DNA from: JANWHF01 sp036276235
GTDB taxonomy: Bacteria; Planctomycetota; Phycisphaerae; Tepidisphaerales; Tepidisphaeraceae
DNA: 47,386 bases
Direction of reading: 5' to 3'
NCBI GenBank assembly: GCA_036276235.1
Contig: DATBDZ010000454.1
Location: forward strand, 1-47,386
In this document: one piece after another, positions 22,885 to 30,289 of the stretch
Layout: the number at the start of each line of letters is the position of its first letter
Position numbering within the stretch: the stretch's first letter is position 1
Program-made: the position numbers and the translations under genes
Notes under the pieces: generated by a model
What the model saw: the letters and a program-made list of their open reading frames with translations, nothing else
Told to the model about the DNA's origin: nothing
Database searches by the model: none

Positions 22885-25644
22885 TTAGCTGAGCGTCAGC
22901 GTGTAACCGGTCGAAGAAGTCGATGAAAGCACGACATAGTAACTTCCCGCCGCCAGCGATTGGCTGAAGTCGCCGGAATCCGGCGAAATCGTTTGGCCAA
23001 TCACCAGCGTTCCGCTGGAGTTGAAGATTTGCATCTTCATGGCAGCCGAAAGACCGCTTAGGGCAAAATTGGGGCTGGCCGCCGAGTTCAAGCTGAACTT
23101 GAAGTAATCGCCCGGGCTGGAGGGAGAAACAGACCCGATGAAAGAACGCGTCCCGGTCAGCGTGCCGACATTGAGCGGCGACGGTGCGGTCATCGAAAGC
23201 GTGTATGACGTTTGCGTTCCGGTCGCACCGATGAGGATGTAGTAAGTGGAGCCGGCGGTCAGTTGTTTGGTGATCGACGATCCATTGGAGATCACGCCGC
23301 CCGAGCTGTTCAGCAGCGACATGGTTCCCGCGTTCGAGCTGGTCATATCGCTCAGGTCGAAACTGTAATTGGCATCATCCATCGCGATGAAGCGATAGTA
23401 GTCGGCGGTATCGGCCGGCCCGATCTCGTCGAAGAAAGTCGACGAGGATCCCAATACGCCAATGTTGTCCGCGGTAGCCAGCGTGTTGCCGGCGATATCG
23501 TGTTTGGCCGACGTGATCGACAGCGAATAGGCCGCGCTGGTGGACCCGACCGGGAACACGCGCACGAAATACGTTCCCACGTCGATCGTGCGGACAATCT
23601 TGTCGGCCGTCGTGCCGGTGTTCGCGGATGCGACGATCAGCGTCCCGGCGGAATTGAGCAGTTGCAAATCGGCGTTGGCGGTGAGGCCCGAGAGCGTGAC
23701 CGTCAGATCGCTCTTCACGCTGACGGCGAATTTGTAGTAGTCGTTGGCATCGGCGCTGCCGACCCAGTCGTTGAACGACAGCGGCAAGCCAAGCGTGCCC
23801 ACGTTTTTGGCGGCGGTGGTGGTGTTGCCGGCGCCGTCGATGATCGCGCCGGTCAGCGTGAGCAAATAGTTTGTCGCCGGCGAAGCCGACAGGACATGCA
23901 CGTAGTATTTGCCGGCGCCGAGCGTCTTGCTGATTTTGTCGGCGGTGATGCCGGTATTGATCGAGTTGCTAATGAGCACGCCGTTGCTGTCGAGCAGCTC
24001 GATGTCGGCGTTGTCGCCCAGTCCAGAGATCCCTGCCGTGATGTTGGCGCTGGCGGGAAGGGTGAACGCGTAGTAGTCGTCGGTATCCACAGTGCCGACG
24101 AAATCCTTGTAGGTCTTGGTGCCGATCAGCGCGCCGGTGTTCAGGGCGGTGGCGAGTGTGCCGCCGGCGCCATCATATAGCGTGCCGGTCATCGTCAGAG
24201 AGTAATTCGTCGAAGCGCCGGAGATGGGATAGACCCGCGCGTAATACGTTCCGACATCCAGCGTCTTGGTGATGATGTCGGCAGTCGTGCCGGTTTTGGC
24301 GGAGGTCGCCAGCGAACCGCCGGTTGAGTTTAGAAGCTGCAGGTCGGCGTTGCCACTCAGGCCGCTGAGATTGAGCGTCACATTGGATTTGTTGGCGAGC
24401 GTGAACTTGTAGTAGTCGTTGGTATCGACAGAGCCGACGAAATCATTGAAAGCCTGCGTTCCAGAGAGCGCGCCGATATTGCGGGCCAACGCCAGTGTAT
24501 TGCCGGCGTTGTCGGGCGGGACGTTGCCCTGAATGCTCGGCTTGATCGTCAGCGTGTAGCTGGCGGTCGCCAATTCCGGCGATATCACATCCACGTAATA
24601 GAGGCCCGGCTGCAAAGTCGCCGTCACGGTTTCGGCGGTGGTGCCGGGGTTGAGGCCCTCGCCCACCACCCCGGTTGGCGTTTGCACCTGCATGTCGGCG
24701 TCGGCGCTCAAACCCGTCAGCGTAACCGTCACCGACTGCGCGACGGGGACGGTGAAGGAAAAGAAGTCATTAGGATCGCTGGCGCTCACGCGCTCGGGAA
24801 TGATCAGCGTGCTGTTGAGCGTCCCAAGATCTCGCGCCGTATCGTGCGAGTTGCCGGCGCTATCGGGAACAGCCGGACCCGAAAGCGTCAACGTCAGCTT
24901 GAATGCGGCCGTCGCCGGCGCGAACGATGAAACATGCAGGAAATACGTTCCCGGCGACATGCTCTGCGTGATCGTCATTGCCGAAAGGGAATCCTGGCTT
25001 GCCAGCACATTTCCCGATCCATCTTCGAGGGTCATGGCGGTCGTCGTCAGCGAAAGGCCGCTGCCGGTCACCTTCACGGTCTGGGCGCTGGCCAGCGTGA
25101 ACTTGTAATAGCTATCGAGATAGGTCGGCGAGATGTTGCCGCTGATCAGCGCGGATGTGCCGCCGAGCGTTCCGAGATTAGTCGCGGTGTTGGTCGTGTG
25201 GCCGGCCTCGCTCACCAGCGGCGCGTTGGCCGAGAGCGCCAGCGTGTAAGTCGAGTTGTCGGTCTTCAGCGCCTGGACATCGACATAATAAGTGCCGGCG
25301 TCGAGGAACTTGGTAAACGACTCGGCGGTCGTTCCCACGTTATTCGAAAAATAAAGTTGGTTGCCTTGCGAATCGAGCAGTGACACATCCGCGTCGTCGC
25401 TCATTCCATTGAGCAGCACCGAAACCTTCGATGTGCTGGCGAGATTGAACTGGAAGTAGTCATCGCTGTCGGCCGAGCTGACCGAATTGCTCATCACAAA
25501 GGGCACCGGCGTGAGCGTGCCGACGGCCAGCGCCGTGGTCGGATCGTTCCCCGGATCGGCGCTGAGAAGCAGGCGCGATTCGAGCGATTCGATCGGTTTG
25601 CGAGGGCGCGATTTCTCCGAGGGCTTCCTCCGCAGGGTACGCAT
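22885..25644 (-). CDS. Large surface protein with eight PPC domains and planctomycete sorting motif
   Basis: 919 residues with a GGAGA site. The N-terminus is basic, then carries the planctomycete motif SLESRLLLSAD, in which processing is expected near LLLSA. The rest is eight tandem bacterial pre-peptidase C-terminal (PPC) beta-sandwich units of about 105-115 residues. Each has DYYKFTL-like, NADLQLLNS-like, GTTADxIxxTL and GTYYxxV phrases. The units are more alike in the middle (4-6), which suggests recent duplication. Linkers read DGAGNT or DNAGNT. No catalytic domain is present, and the protein stops right after the eighth unit (TGYTLTLS), so it is probably an adhesive or structural surface protein. 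PPC units normally sit behind secreted peptidases, so a PPC-only chain is unusual. Confidence 0.85.
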   Translation of the reverse strand: MRTLRRKPSEKSRPRKPIESLESRLLLSADPGNDPTTALAVGTLTPVPFVMSNSVSSADSDDYFQFNLASTSKVSVLLNGMSDDADVSLLDSQGNQLYFSNNVGTTAESFTKFLDAGTYYVDVQALKTDNSTYTLALSANAPLVSEAGHTTNTATNLGTLGGTSALISGNISPTYLDSYYKFTLASAQTVKVTGSGLSLTTTAMTLEDGSGNVLASQDSLSAMTITQSMSPGTYFLHVSSFAPATAAFKLTLTLSGPAVPDSAGNSHDTARDLGTLNSTLIIPERVSASDPNDFFSFTVPVAQSVTVTLTGLSADADMQVQTPTGVVGEGLNPGTTAETVTATLQPGLYYVDVISPELATASYTLTIKPSIQGNVPPDNAGNTLALARNIGALSGTQAFNDFVGSVDTNDYYKFTLANKSNVTLNLSGLSGNADLQLLNSTGGSLATSAKTGTTADIITKTLDVGTYYARVYPISGASTNYSLTMTGTLYDGAGGTLATALNTGALIGTKTYKDFVGTVDTDDYYAFTLPASANITAGISGLGDNADIELLDSNGVLISNSINTGITADKISKTLGAGKYYVHVLSASPATNYLLTLTGAIIDGAGNTTTAAKNVGTLGLPLSFNDWVGSADANDYYKFAVSVKSDLTVTLSGLTANADLQLLNSAGTLIVASANTGTTADKIVRTIDVGTYFVRVFPVGSTSAAYSLSITSAKHDIAGNTLATADNIGVLGSSSTFFDEIGPADTADYYRFIAMDDANYSFDLSDMTSSNAGTMSLLNSSGGVISNGSSITKQLTAGSTYYILIGATGTQTSYTLSMTAPSPLNVGTLTGTRSFIGSVSPSSPGDYFKFSLNSAASPNFALSGLSAAMKMQIFNSSGTLVIGQTISPDSGDFSQSLAAGSYYVVLSSTSSTGYTLTLS

Positions 25645-26112
25645 GCATTTCTCCGTCTTTTTGAGGGAAGGATCGCGCCGAGAATCGCGACTAATTCACC
25701 GCTCCGACAGCCACAATCGGCCGCTCCGATGATACATCCAAATTCTGCCGGAGGTTCGCTTTAAGGCCGCGGCTTTTTGCCCGGCAGCCGTCGAACCATT
25801 TTTTGCTGACAAAAAGTTGTGGCTCCGCCGCAATAGGCCGGTCGCCGGGGCGTCTTTGATTATGAAAACTGCCGCGTAGCCCTGTGCCAACGCCTTGGCC
25901 ATGAGATGCCGCGGCACCGCCGGGCGGCAGATTAACGTCAGAATAATGCGGATGTCAAGCTAATTTGCGTAAAATGGGCAAGATAACCATGGCGTTGTCG
26001 AATTGGAGTTGTGAGGTGGGGTAACCGATGGATATAATGCGGGGTTCACGCTTCGTTGTCCGCAGCAACGCGGTACTGATCCCCCAGGGGGTACCTGCAA
26101 TAAGGGACGACG
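25645..26112. other. Intergenic gap, divergent promoters, no gene recognised
   Basis: A 468-bp gap between the divergent PPC surface-protein gene and the hypothetical gene at 26113. I see no convincing coding sequence; the open frames at 25696-25917 and 25955-26151 have no family likeness. The DNA becomes more A/T-rich toward 26040 and contains the promoter described separately. Confidence 0.6.
26009..26038 (+). promoter_or_regulatory. Sigma70-like promoter
   Basis: A -35-like TTGTGA (26009-26014) and a consensus -10 TATAAT (26033-26038) stand 18 bp apart, about 75 bp before the start of the 26113 gene. It is one of the few full TATAAT boxes in this GC-rich window. Confidence 0.55.
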
Positions 26113-26601
26113 ATGATGGTAGCCACACGCCAACTTCCATCGCTTCCTCAAATAGGACAGTCAGAGGGGTTCTACGCGCGAAAAGTGCATGAAGCCGAGC
26201 GCAATGGCGACGAGCACGCCCGCGAGGCCAACAAGGTCGCCCAGTACATCACGCTGGCCCTGAGCCAGCGGCTGGAATGGGACCAGAAGCTTCGCTATTT
26301 CCAGCACGCGCTGCGCCGCCACGCCGTGGCGCCGCCGCTGGCTTCGGAGCCGGTTTGGATGTTCTATGCGCAGCTCGCCGACATGATTCGGCAATACGCC
26401 GGCCAGGAAGCGCTCAAACTGGCCAGCAAGGAAGACGACCGCTACGCCGGCATGCAACGGCAGGGTATGTCGCGCGCATACATCGAAAACGAAGCCGAAG
26501 TTTTCTTCGCCAAGCTCCTTGGCAATCGCAACGAGCGGCCCGAATACATCAACGACGATGACTGGCATCAGTTGAAGATGGTCCGCGATCAGTGGATCTA
26601 A
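26113..26601 (+). CDS. Helical hypothetical protein
   Basis: 162 residues, or 161 if the second of two adjacent ATG codons is used; AAGGGACG lies just upstream. The sequence is rich in charged and aromatic residues and looks mainly helical: GFYARKVHEAERNGDEHAREANKVAQYI, LEWDQKLRYFQHALRRH, WMFYAQLADMIRQYAG and EAEVFFAKLLGNRNERPEYI. It has no signal peptide, membrane span or cysteine pair. I recognise no family. The strong TATAAT promoter upstream suggests steady expression. It is followed by half of a hairpin element and the RidA gene 131 bp later. Confidence 0.65.
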   Translation: MMVATRQLPSLPQIGQSEGFYARKVHEAERNGDEHAREANKVAQYITLALSQRLEWDQKLRYFQHALRRHAVAPPLASEPVWMFYAQLADMIRQYAGQEALKLASKEDDRYAGMQRQGMSRAYIENEAEVFFAKLLGNRNERPEYINDDDWHQLKMVRDQWI

Positions 26602-26610
26602 CTTCAACCC

Positions 26611-26635
26611 ACTCCCCTGAGTACAGGGGAGAGGG
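26611..26635. repeat. Single hairpin, CTCCCCTG stem with AGTA loop
   Basis: One copy of the unit that occurs as inverted pairs at 6832/7125 and 8489/8587, here alone. The 8-bp perfect stem is 26612-26619 and 26624-26631, with loop AGTA. It starts 10 bp after the stop of the hypothetical gene. Confidence 0.85.
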
Positions 26636-26732
26636 AGAATTGCCAATCGCAACTCCTTACCTGCCCGTGACGGGCCACCAATCAGTGACTATCCTTTCTC
26701 CGTCGCCTTCCAATCGGCGACTTGGAGGCGTC

Positions 26733-27191
26733 ATGCCATTATCCGAAACACTCGCCGCGAGGGGGATCACATTGCCCACGGTTTCCGGACCCTTTGGCGC
26801 ATACGTTCCCGCCAAGCGCGTTGGCAATCTGATTTACGTTGCCGGTCAATTGCCCATGCGCGATGGAAAGCTGATCGCGGTCGGCCAAGTCCGCTCGCGC
26901 TGCAGCATTGAAGACGCCAGGCTCGGCGCGCGGCAATGTGTGATCAACGCGCTGGCCGCCATTAATGGGATCGAGGGGAGCATTGATCGATTGACCGGCG
27001 TCGTGCGTGTCGGGGCATTTGTCAGTTCTGATCCTGGCTTCACCGATCAACCCAAAGTCGCCAACGGCGCCAGCGAGTTTTTGCTTGAGCTTTTTGGAGA
27101 TGCGGGCCGCCATGTCCGCGCCGCCGTCGGCGTCAACACGCTCCCCCTCGACGCGGCGGTGGAGGTTGAGTTCATCGTTGGCGTAGAATAG
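26733..27191 (+). CDS. RidA/YjgF-family protein
   Basis: 152 residues from the ATG at 26733, with a TTGGAGG ribosome site. The family pattern is clear: SGPFGAYVPAKRVGNLIYVAGQLPMRDGKL, RLGARQCVINALAAINGI and VNTLPLDAAVEVEFIVGV. RidA proteins hydrolyse reactive enamine/imine intermediates made by PLP enzymes. This one is longer than classic RidA (about 125), belonging to the subgroup with an N-terminal LAARGITLP leader, whose exact substrate is not known. The RidA-type Arg that holds the substrate carboxylate is not evident, so the activity may differ. The next gene starts 7 bp after its stop, indicating an operon with a GNAT. Confidence 0.9.
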   Translation: MPLSETLAARGITLPTVSGPFGAYVPAKRVGNLIYVAGQLPMRDGKLIAVGQVRSRCSIEDARLGARQCVINALAAINGIEGSIDRLTGVVRVGAFVSSDPGFTDQPKVANGASEFLLELFGDAGRHVRAAVGVNTLPLDAAVEVEFIVGVE

Positions 27192-27198
27192 ACCCGAG

Positions 27199-27729
27199 AT
27201 GATTCGATCCGCCACCATCGCCGATGTTCCTCGCATTCAGGAGGTCATCAACAGCCACGCCGAGTTGGGCCGCATGCTCTTCAAGAGCTACGCCCAGCTT
27301 TACGAAGACCTGCGCGATTTTGCCGTCTTCGAGGAAGAGGGAAAAGTGCTCGGCTGCTGCGCGCTGACGATCATCTGGGCGGATCTGGCGGAGGTGCGCT
27401 CGCTGGCGGTCGACGATCGCTACCGTGGCCGCGGCATCGGACGCAAGCTGGTCGAATGGTCGATTGAAGAAGCGCGCCGGCTTGGAATCAATCGCATCAT
27501 GTCGCTCACCTACGAGCAGACCTTTTTCGAAAAGCTCGGCTTCGCTGTCGTTGCGAAAGAGAACTTGCCGCTGAAGGTCTGGAGCGATTGCGTGCGTTGT
27601 CCGAAGCGCGATGGATGCGATGAGATCGCGATGGTCCGCATGCTGCCGGATGTCATTCCCAGCAATCAACCGCCGCCCGCCCCGACGCCGCGCGGGGTCA
27701 GCATTCCCGTGCTCGAGCACGCCGATTAG
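27199..27729 (+). CDS. GNAT acetyltransferase, N-acetylglutamate synthase (ArgA)-like
   Basis: 176 residues. The acetyl-CoA loop reads VRSLAVDDRYRGRGIGRKLVEW (R/Q-x-x-G-x-G). The C-terminal phrase KVWSDCVRCPKRDGCDEIAMVR is typical of the short, stand-alone ArgA-like N-acetyltransferases that acetylate glutamate to start arginine synthesis. YEQTFFEKLGFAVV precedes it. A Pro-rich tail (PPPAPTPRG, about residues 155-165) is extra. No arginine-synthesis gene is adjacent. It follows the RidA gene by 7 bp on the same strand. The alternative is a general amino-acid acetyltransferase, but the Cys-rich motif favours the ArgA group. Confidence 0.83.
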   Translation: MIRSATIADVPRIQEVINSHAELGRMLFKSYAQLYEDLRDFAVFEEEGKVLGCCALTIIWADLAEVRSLAVDDRYRGRGIGRKLVEWSIEEARRLGINRIMSLTYEQTFFEKLGFAVVAKENLPLKVWSDCVRCPKRDGCDEIAMVRMLPDVIPSNQPPPAPTPRGVSIPVLEHAD

Positions 27730-27925
27730 GCTCAACAGATGCTGCTGGGGCCAGTTTACCGCATCGATGCTCATCGACCGATAAACTTACCCATTTTCGC
27801 ACCCATTTTGTCAACGGAAAAAATCTTTGAGAATTGTGCGTTCGCGCCGCGCTAAGACTCCGCATATCTTGCCTGAATGCGGGAGTTGTGAAACGGCGGA
27901 TGTCCCTTGCGAGGAAGGGTGTGTT

Positions 27926-28318
27926 GTGCAGTCGTCAGGCGCCGGCCCACGGTCGGCAAAAAGCAGAATCCTAGTTGTTGAAGATGATCGCTCCAGCCGA
28001 AACGCGCTGAGCGCGTTGTTGCGCCTCTCCGGATACGAGGTGCTCAACGCCGCCACGCTCACTGAAGGCCAGGCGCTGCTGGCGGATTCCCCCGACTGCG
28101 TGATCCTCGATCTGATGCTCCCCGACGGCAACGGCACCGATCTGCTCTCCTACGTCCGCGCGCATCACCTGCCGATCAGCGTGGTCGTCACCACAGGCGC
28201 GATCGACTGGTCAACGACGCTCTCGCCCCCCAACGCCACGCCCGATGTCATCTTTCCCAAGCCGGTCGATTATCGCCAGCTTGTCACTTGGCTCGATGAT
28301 CATTGCTGGGTTCAGTAG
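27926..28318 (+). CDS. Single-domain response regulator
   Basis: About 130 residues. The GTG at 27926 is chosen because a strong GAGGAAGG site lies seven bases upstream. A TTG at 27827 would add 33 non-conserved, Cys-containing residues. The receiver domain has VVEDD (acidic pocket), the phospho-Asp in VILDLMLPDGNG, TTGAI for the Thr and FPKPVDY for the Lys. There is no output domain, so it works as a phosphate relay or a protein-protein switch, as CheY and Spo0F do. No kinase is adjacent; the hybrid kinases elsewhere in the window could be partners. It converges on the M48 peptidase gene. Confidence 0.87.
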   Translation: MQSSGAGPRSAKSRILVVEDDRSSRNALSALLRLSGYEVLNAATLTEGQALLADSPDCVILDLMLPDGNGTDLLSYVRAHHLPISVVVTTGAIDWSTTLSPPNATPDVIFPKPVDYRQLVTWLDDHCWVQ

Positions 28319-28424
28319 CAGAAGGCAGAAGGCAGAAGTCAGTGGTCAGAAATTGGTCGGCAGATCACTTCTGCCCACTGCCCACTGCCTTCTGCCTTCT
28401 GCCTTCTGCCTTCTGCCTACTGAT
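28319..28424. repeat. Inverted repeat of AGAAGGCAGAAGG / CTGCCTTCTGCC units
   Basis: The left arm (28319-28350) is made of GAAGGCAGAAGGCAGAAGTC units. The right arm (28367-28424) holds CTGCCCACTGCCCACTGCCTT followed by four CTTCTGC repeats. It lies between the converging response-regulator and M48 genes and overlaps the last codons of the latter. The same short units recur unpaired at 4272 and in the composite at 32360. Confidence 0.8.
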
Positions 28425-29532
28425 TCACCATTCCATTAAACCGGTTCTTCAGCGTCGCCCCGCCGCTTGCGGTTGCGCCGGCATCAGCGATCTGTTTCGT
28501 CACCGCCTGCAACCGATCCGGAATCCCCGGATGCGTGCTCATGATCTGCTTCATCAGCGCCGCGCTTTGGCTGGTTTGAGTTGTCGGTTGAGGCGCCGCT
28601 TCCTGCAACGCGGCCAGGTGCGCCAGATAGCTCGCGTATGAATGCGGATCATATCCCGCCGCGATCAGTAACTGCACCGCGCCGGCATCCGCATCATCTT
28701 CCTGCGGCTTGTCGTAGCCATTTCGCACGACCGCATCGACGCCTGAATCGATAAACTTCGTCGCGTTGCTGGAGCCAAGGACTGCCTTGGTCGCGTCCAT
28801 GTATCCGGCCTTCTGCGCCGCATTGCGGGCGGCGGCAAGGCCATGCTGATCGAGGACGTGAGTCAGCTCATGCGCGAGCACGCCCGCCAATTCTGCTTCA
28901 TCGCGCATCGAGTGGAGCGCGCCGCGCGTGATCATCACGTAGCCGTTTGGGCCGGAATATGCGCCGATATCATCGGTATCGAGCACGCCGAACACGTAAT
29001 GCCCATCGGGCTTTTTCGACGCGGATACCAGCGTGTATCCGACGAGATTCACATATTGGATCAGCTTCTTGTTGTCGCTGGGGGCATATTTGTTGGTGAC
29101 GAGAATCGCCACGGCTTTTCCCAGCTCATCTTCATCAGCATCACCGAGCTGGCGGGCATCGTGCACTTCGCCTATGCCGTTCATGAACCCTTCGACCGGC
29201 CCGCCGATCTTGTGGCCGACGTTCTGCATGAACGTACAGCCGTAGATGCCGAGGAGGGCGACGAGCAGACATGCCGCGATTCGCGCGGTCCGGTTGCGTC
29301 GCGCGCGAAACCGGGCACGCGCGAGATTCGGGCGCGCAATTTCTCCCTCACCCGGTACTCCGGGGGAGGGTTGGGGAGGGGGTTGTGTAGAAGGTGCGCC
29401 ACTCGCGCGAACCCTCACCCTAACCCTCCACCGGAGTACCGAGGGAGGGAACAAGACGGTGCCGCCGCATTGGTTCCGCAGTCTGCGCAGATTGCGACCC
29501 ATCACATTCAGAATGCGTGCGGCAATCCTCAT
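28417..29532 (-). CDS. M48-family lipoprotein metallopeptidase with repeat-derived N-terminal insert
   Basis: 371 residues. The start at 29532 overlaps the stop of the upstream SH3 gene by four bases (ATGA), which indicates translational coupling. Residues about 28-70 are translated from the hairpin pair at 29345-29449 (Pro- and Arg-rich: PPPQPSPGVPGEGE). After them come a basic stretch, a hydrophobic span and a lipobox (LLGIYGC, Cys near residue 100). The M48 peptidase domain follows: YVMITRGALHSMRDEAELAGVLAHELTHVLDQHG, with HELTH as the zinc site, and DKPQEDDADAGAVQLL carrying the third ligand Glu. M48 peptidases of this kind degrade misfolded envelope proteins. No ATG or GTG lies between the insert and the lipobox, so the insert really seems to be translated. 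Confidence 0.85.
   Translation of the reverse strand: MRIAARILNVMGRNLRRLRNQCGGTVLFPPSVLRWRVRVRVRASGAPSTQPPPQPSPGVPGEGEIARPNLARARFRARRNRTARIAACLLVALLGIYGCTFMQNVGHKIGGPVEGFMNGIGEVHDARQLGDADEDELGKAVAILVTNKYAPSDNKKLIQYVNLVGYTLVSASKKPDGHYVFGVLDTDDIGAYSGPNGYVMITRGALHSMRDEAELAGVLAHELTHVLDQHGLAAARNAAQKAGYMDATKAVLGSSNATKFIDSGVDAVVRNGYDKPQEDDADAGAVQLLIAAGYDPHSYASYLAHLAALQEAAPQPTTQTSQSAALMKQIMSTHPGIPDRLQAVTKQIADAGATASGGATLKNRFNGMVNQ
29345..29449. repeat. Paired hairpins, CCCTCNCCCGG-type, inside a coding region
   Basis: The hairpin at 29345-29370 (loop TACT) and inverted copy at 29424-29449 (loop AGTA) belong to the family at 12392 and 13712. The copies have a few stem mismatches. The element lies in frame within the 5' part of the M48 peptidase gene, not in a gap. 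Confidence 0.85.
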
Positions 29533-30080
29533 GGCAGCACCGCCACATTCTTGGGCTTATACGGCCCGATCTTCGCTTCCTTGGTGAACGTATCGAATGC
29601 CACATCGTTCATCGATCCGCGAGAATCCGTCACCATCTTATAAAACGCATCCGGCACCAGCCCCTTGGCGGCGGCGTATTTCCCGGCATCGAGCAGCCCG
29701 CGCCCCGCGCCCGCGGAGGCGGCCTGGCTCGCCGAGCCGGTGGCGGCAATCGACGCCGCCGTCACCTGCCGCGCGCTCAACGCCTGCTCCATCACATACC
29801 CATCATACATCGCCGGCGGCGTGTTCTGATCCGTAGCCTTGGGCAAATACTGCACCTTCAGCCAATCACCTTCGACGCCGGTGACGGTGAGCTGATCTCC
29901 CTGCACCGCCATCGCGACGACCTTGTTAAACGCGAATTTCCCGCTCCGAATCGGCAGCGACACGCGATTGACATACATCACATCGCCGACGTTCGCGGCA
30001 AAGCCGACGGTGGTCAGCAGACCGACAAGGGCCGCGAATCTCAACCGGTTTCGCACCAGAGATTTTTTAGAATGTCGCAC
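29529..30080 (-). CDS. Exported SH3-like domain protein
   Basis: 183 residues from a GTG at 30080 with an AAAGGG site seven bases upstream. A signal peptide (LRFAALVGLLTTVGFA) is followed by a bacterial SH3-like domain (VGDVMYVNRVSLPIRSGKFAFNKVVAMAVQGDQLTV, GDWLKVQY), of the kind that binds cell-wall or protein partners outside the membrane. Then comes an Ala/Ser-rich region (AASIAATGSASQAASAGAG) and a helical C-terminus ending in GPYKPKNVAVLP. Its stop overlaps the start of the M48 lipoprotein gene (ATGA), so the two are co-expressed. It may present or regulate substrates for that protease. Confidence 0.75.
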   Translation of the reverse strand: MRHSKKSLVRNRLRFAALVGLLTTVGFAANVGDVMYVNRVSLPIRSGKFAFNKVVAMAVQGDQLTVTGVEGDWLKVQYLPKATDQNTPPAMYDGYVMEQALSARQVTAASIAATGSASQAASAGAGRGLLDAGKYAAAKGLVPDAFYKMVTDSRGSMNDVAFDTFTKEAKIGPYKPKNVAVLP

Positions 30081-30131
30081 GATCGAACCCTTTCCGCGAT
30101 CGACGAGATTTGTCGCGAAGAACGCACTTCG

Positions 30132-30251
30132 ACGCGCCTTGCAAGCAAGGCGGCTAAACGAGTGAGAACGAGAATCGATGCGAAAGACCCGTCAATATTT
30201 CAAGCCACCGTCCATCGCGCTGGTTTAGCCGCCTTGCTTGCAAGGCGCGTC
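30132..30251. repeat. Paired inverted repeat CGCCTTGCAAGCAAGGCG
   Basis: Left copy 30132-30161 and right copy 30220-30251 are reverse complements (CGCGCCTTGCAAGCAAGGCG then GCTAAAC). Each is also a perfect hairpin (CGCCTTGC stem, two-base loop). The pair lies between the SH3 gene start and the cyclase gene stop. Confidence 0.9.
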
Positions 30252-30289
30252 CAGCGACGCACCCAAGCCAAAAATCGCACCAATCAAAT

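Noticed and set aside
24638..25383. Plus-strand open frames of 149-156 codons opposite the PPC protein
   Set aside because: They are mirror frames of a repetitive gene and carry no family motif.
25696..25917. 73-codon minus-strand frame in the gap after the PPC gene
   Set aside because: No ribosome site, no likeness and an unusual composition; left as non-coding.
28319..28424. CRISPR-like array of CTTCTGC repeats
   Set aside because: The units are 7-10 bp, without spacers of even length, and the arms are complementary; it is an inverted repeat, not a CRISPR.
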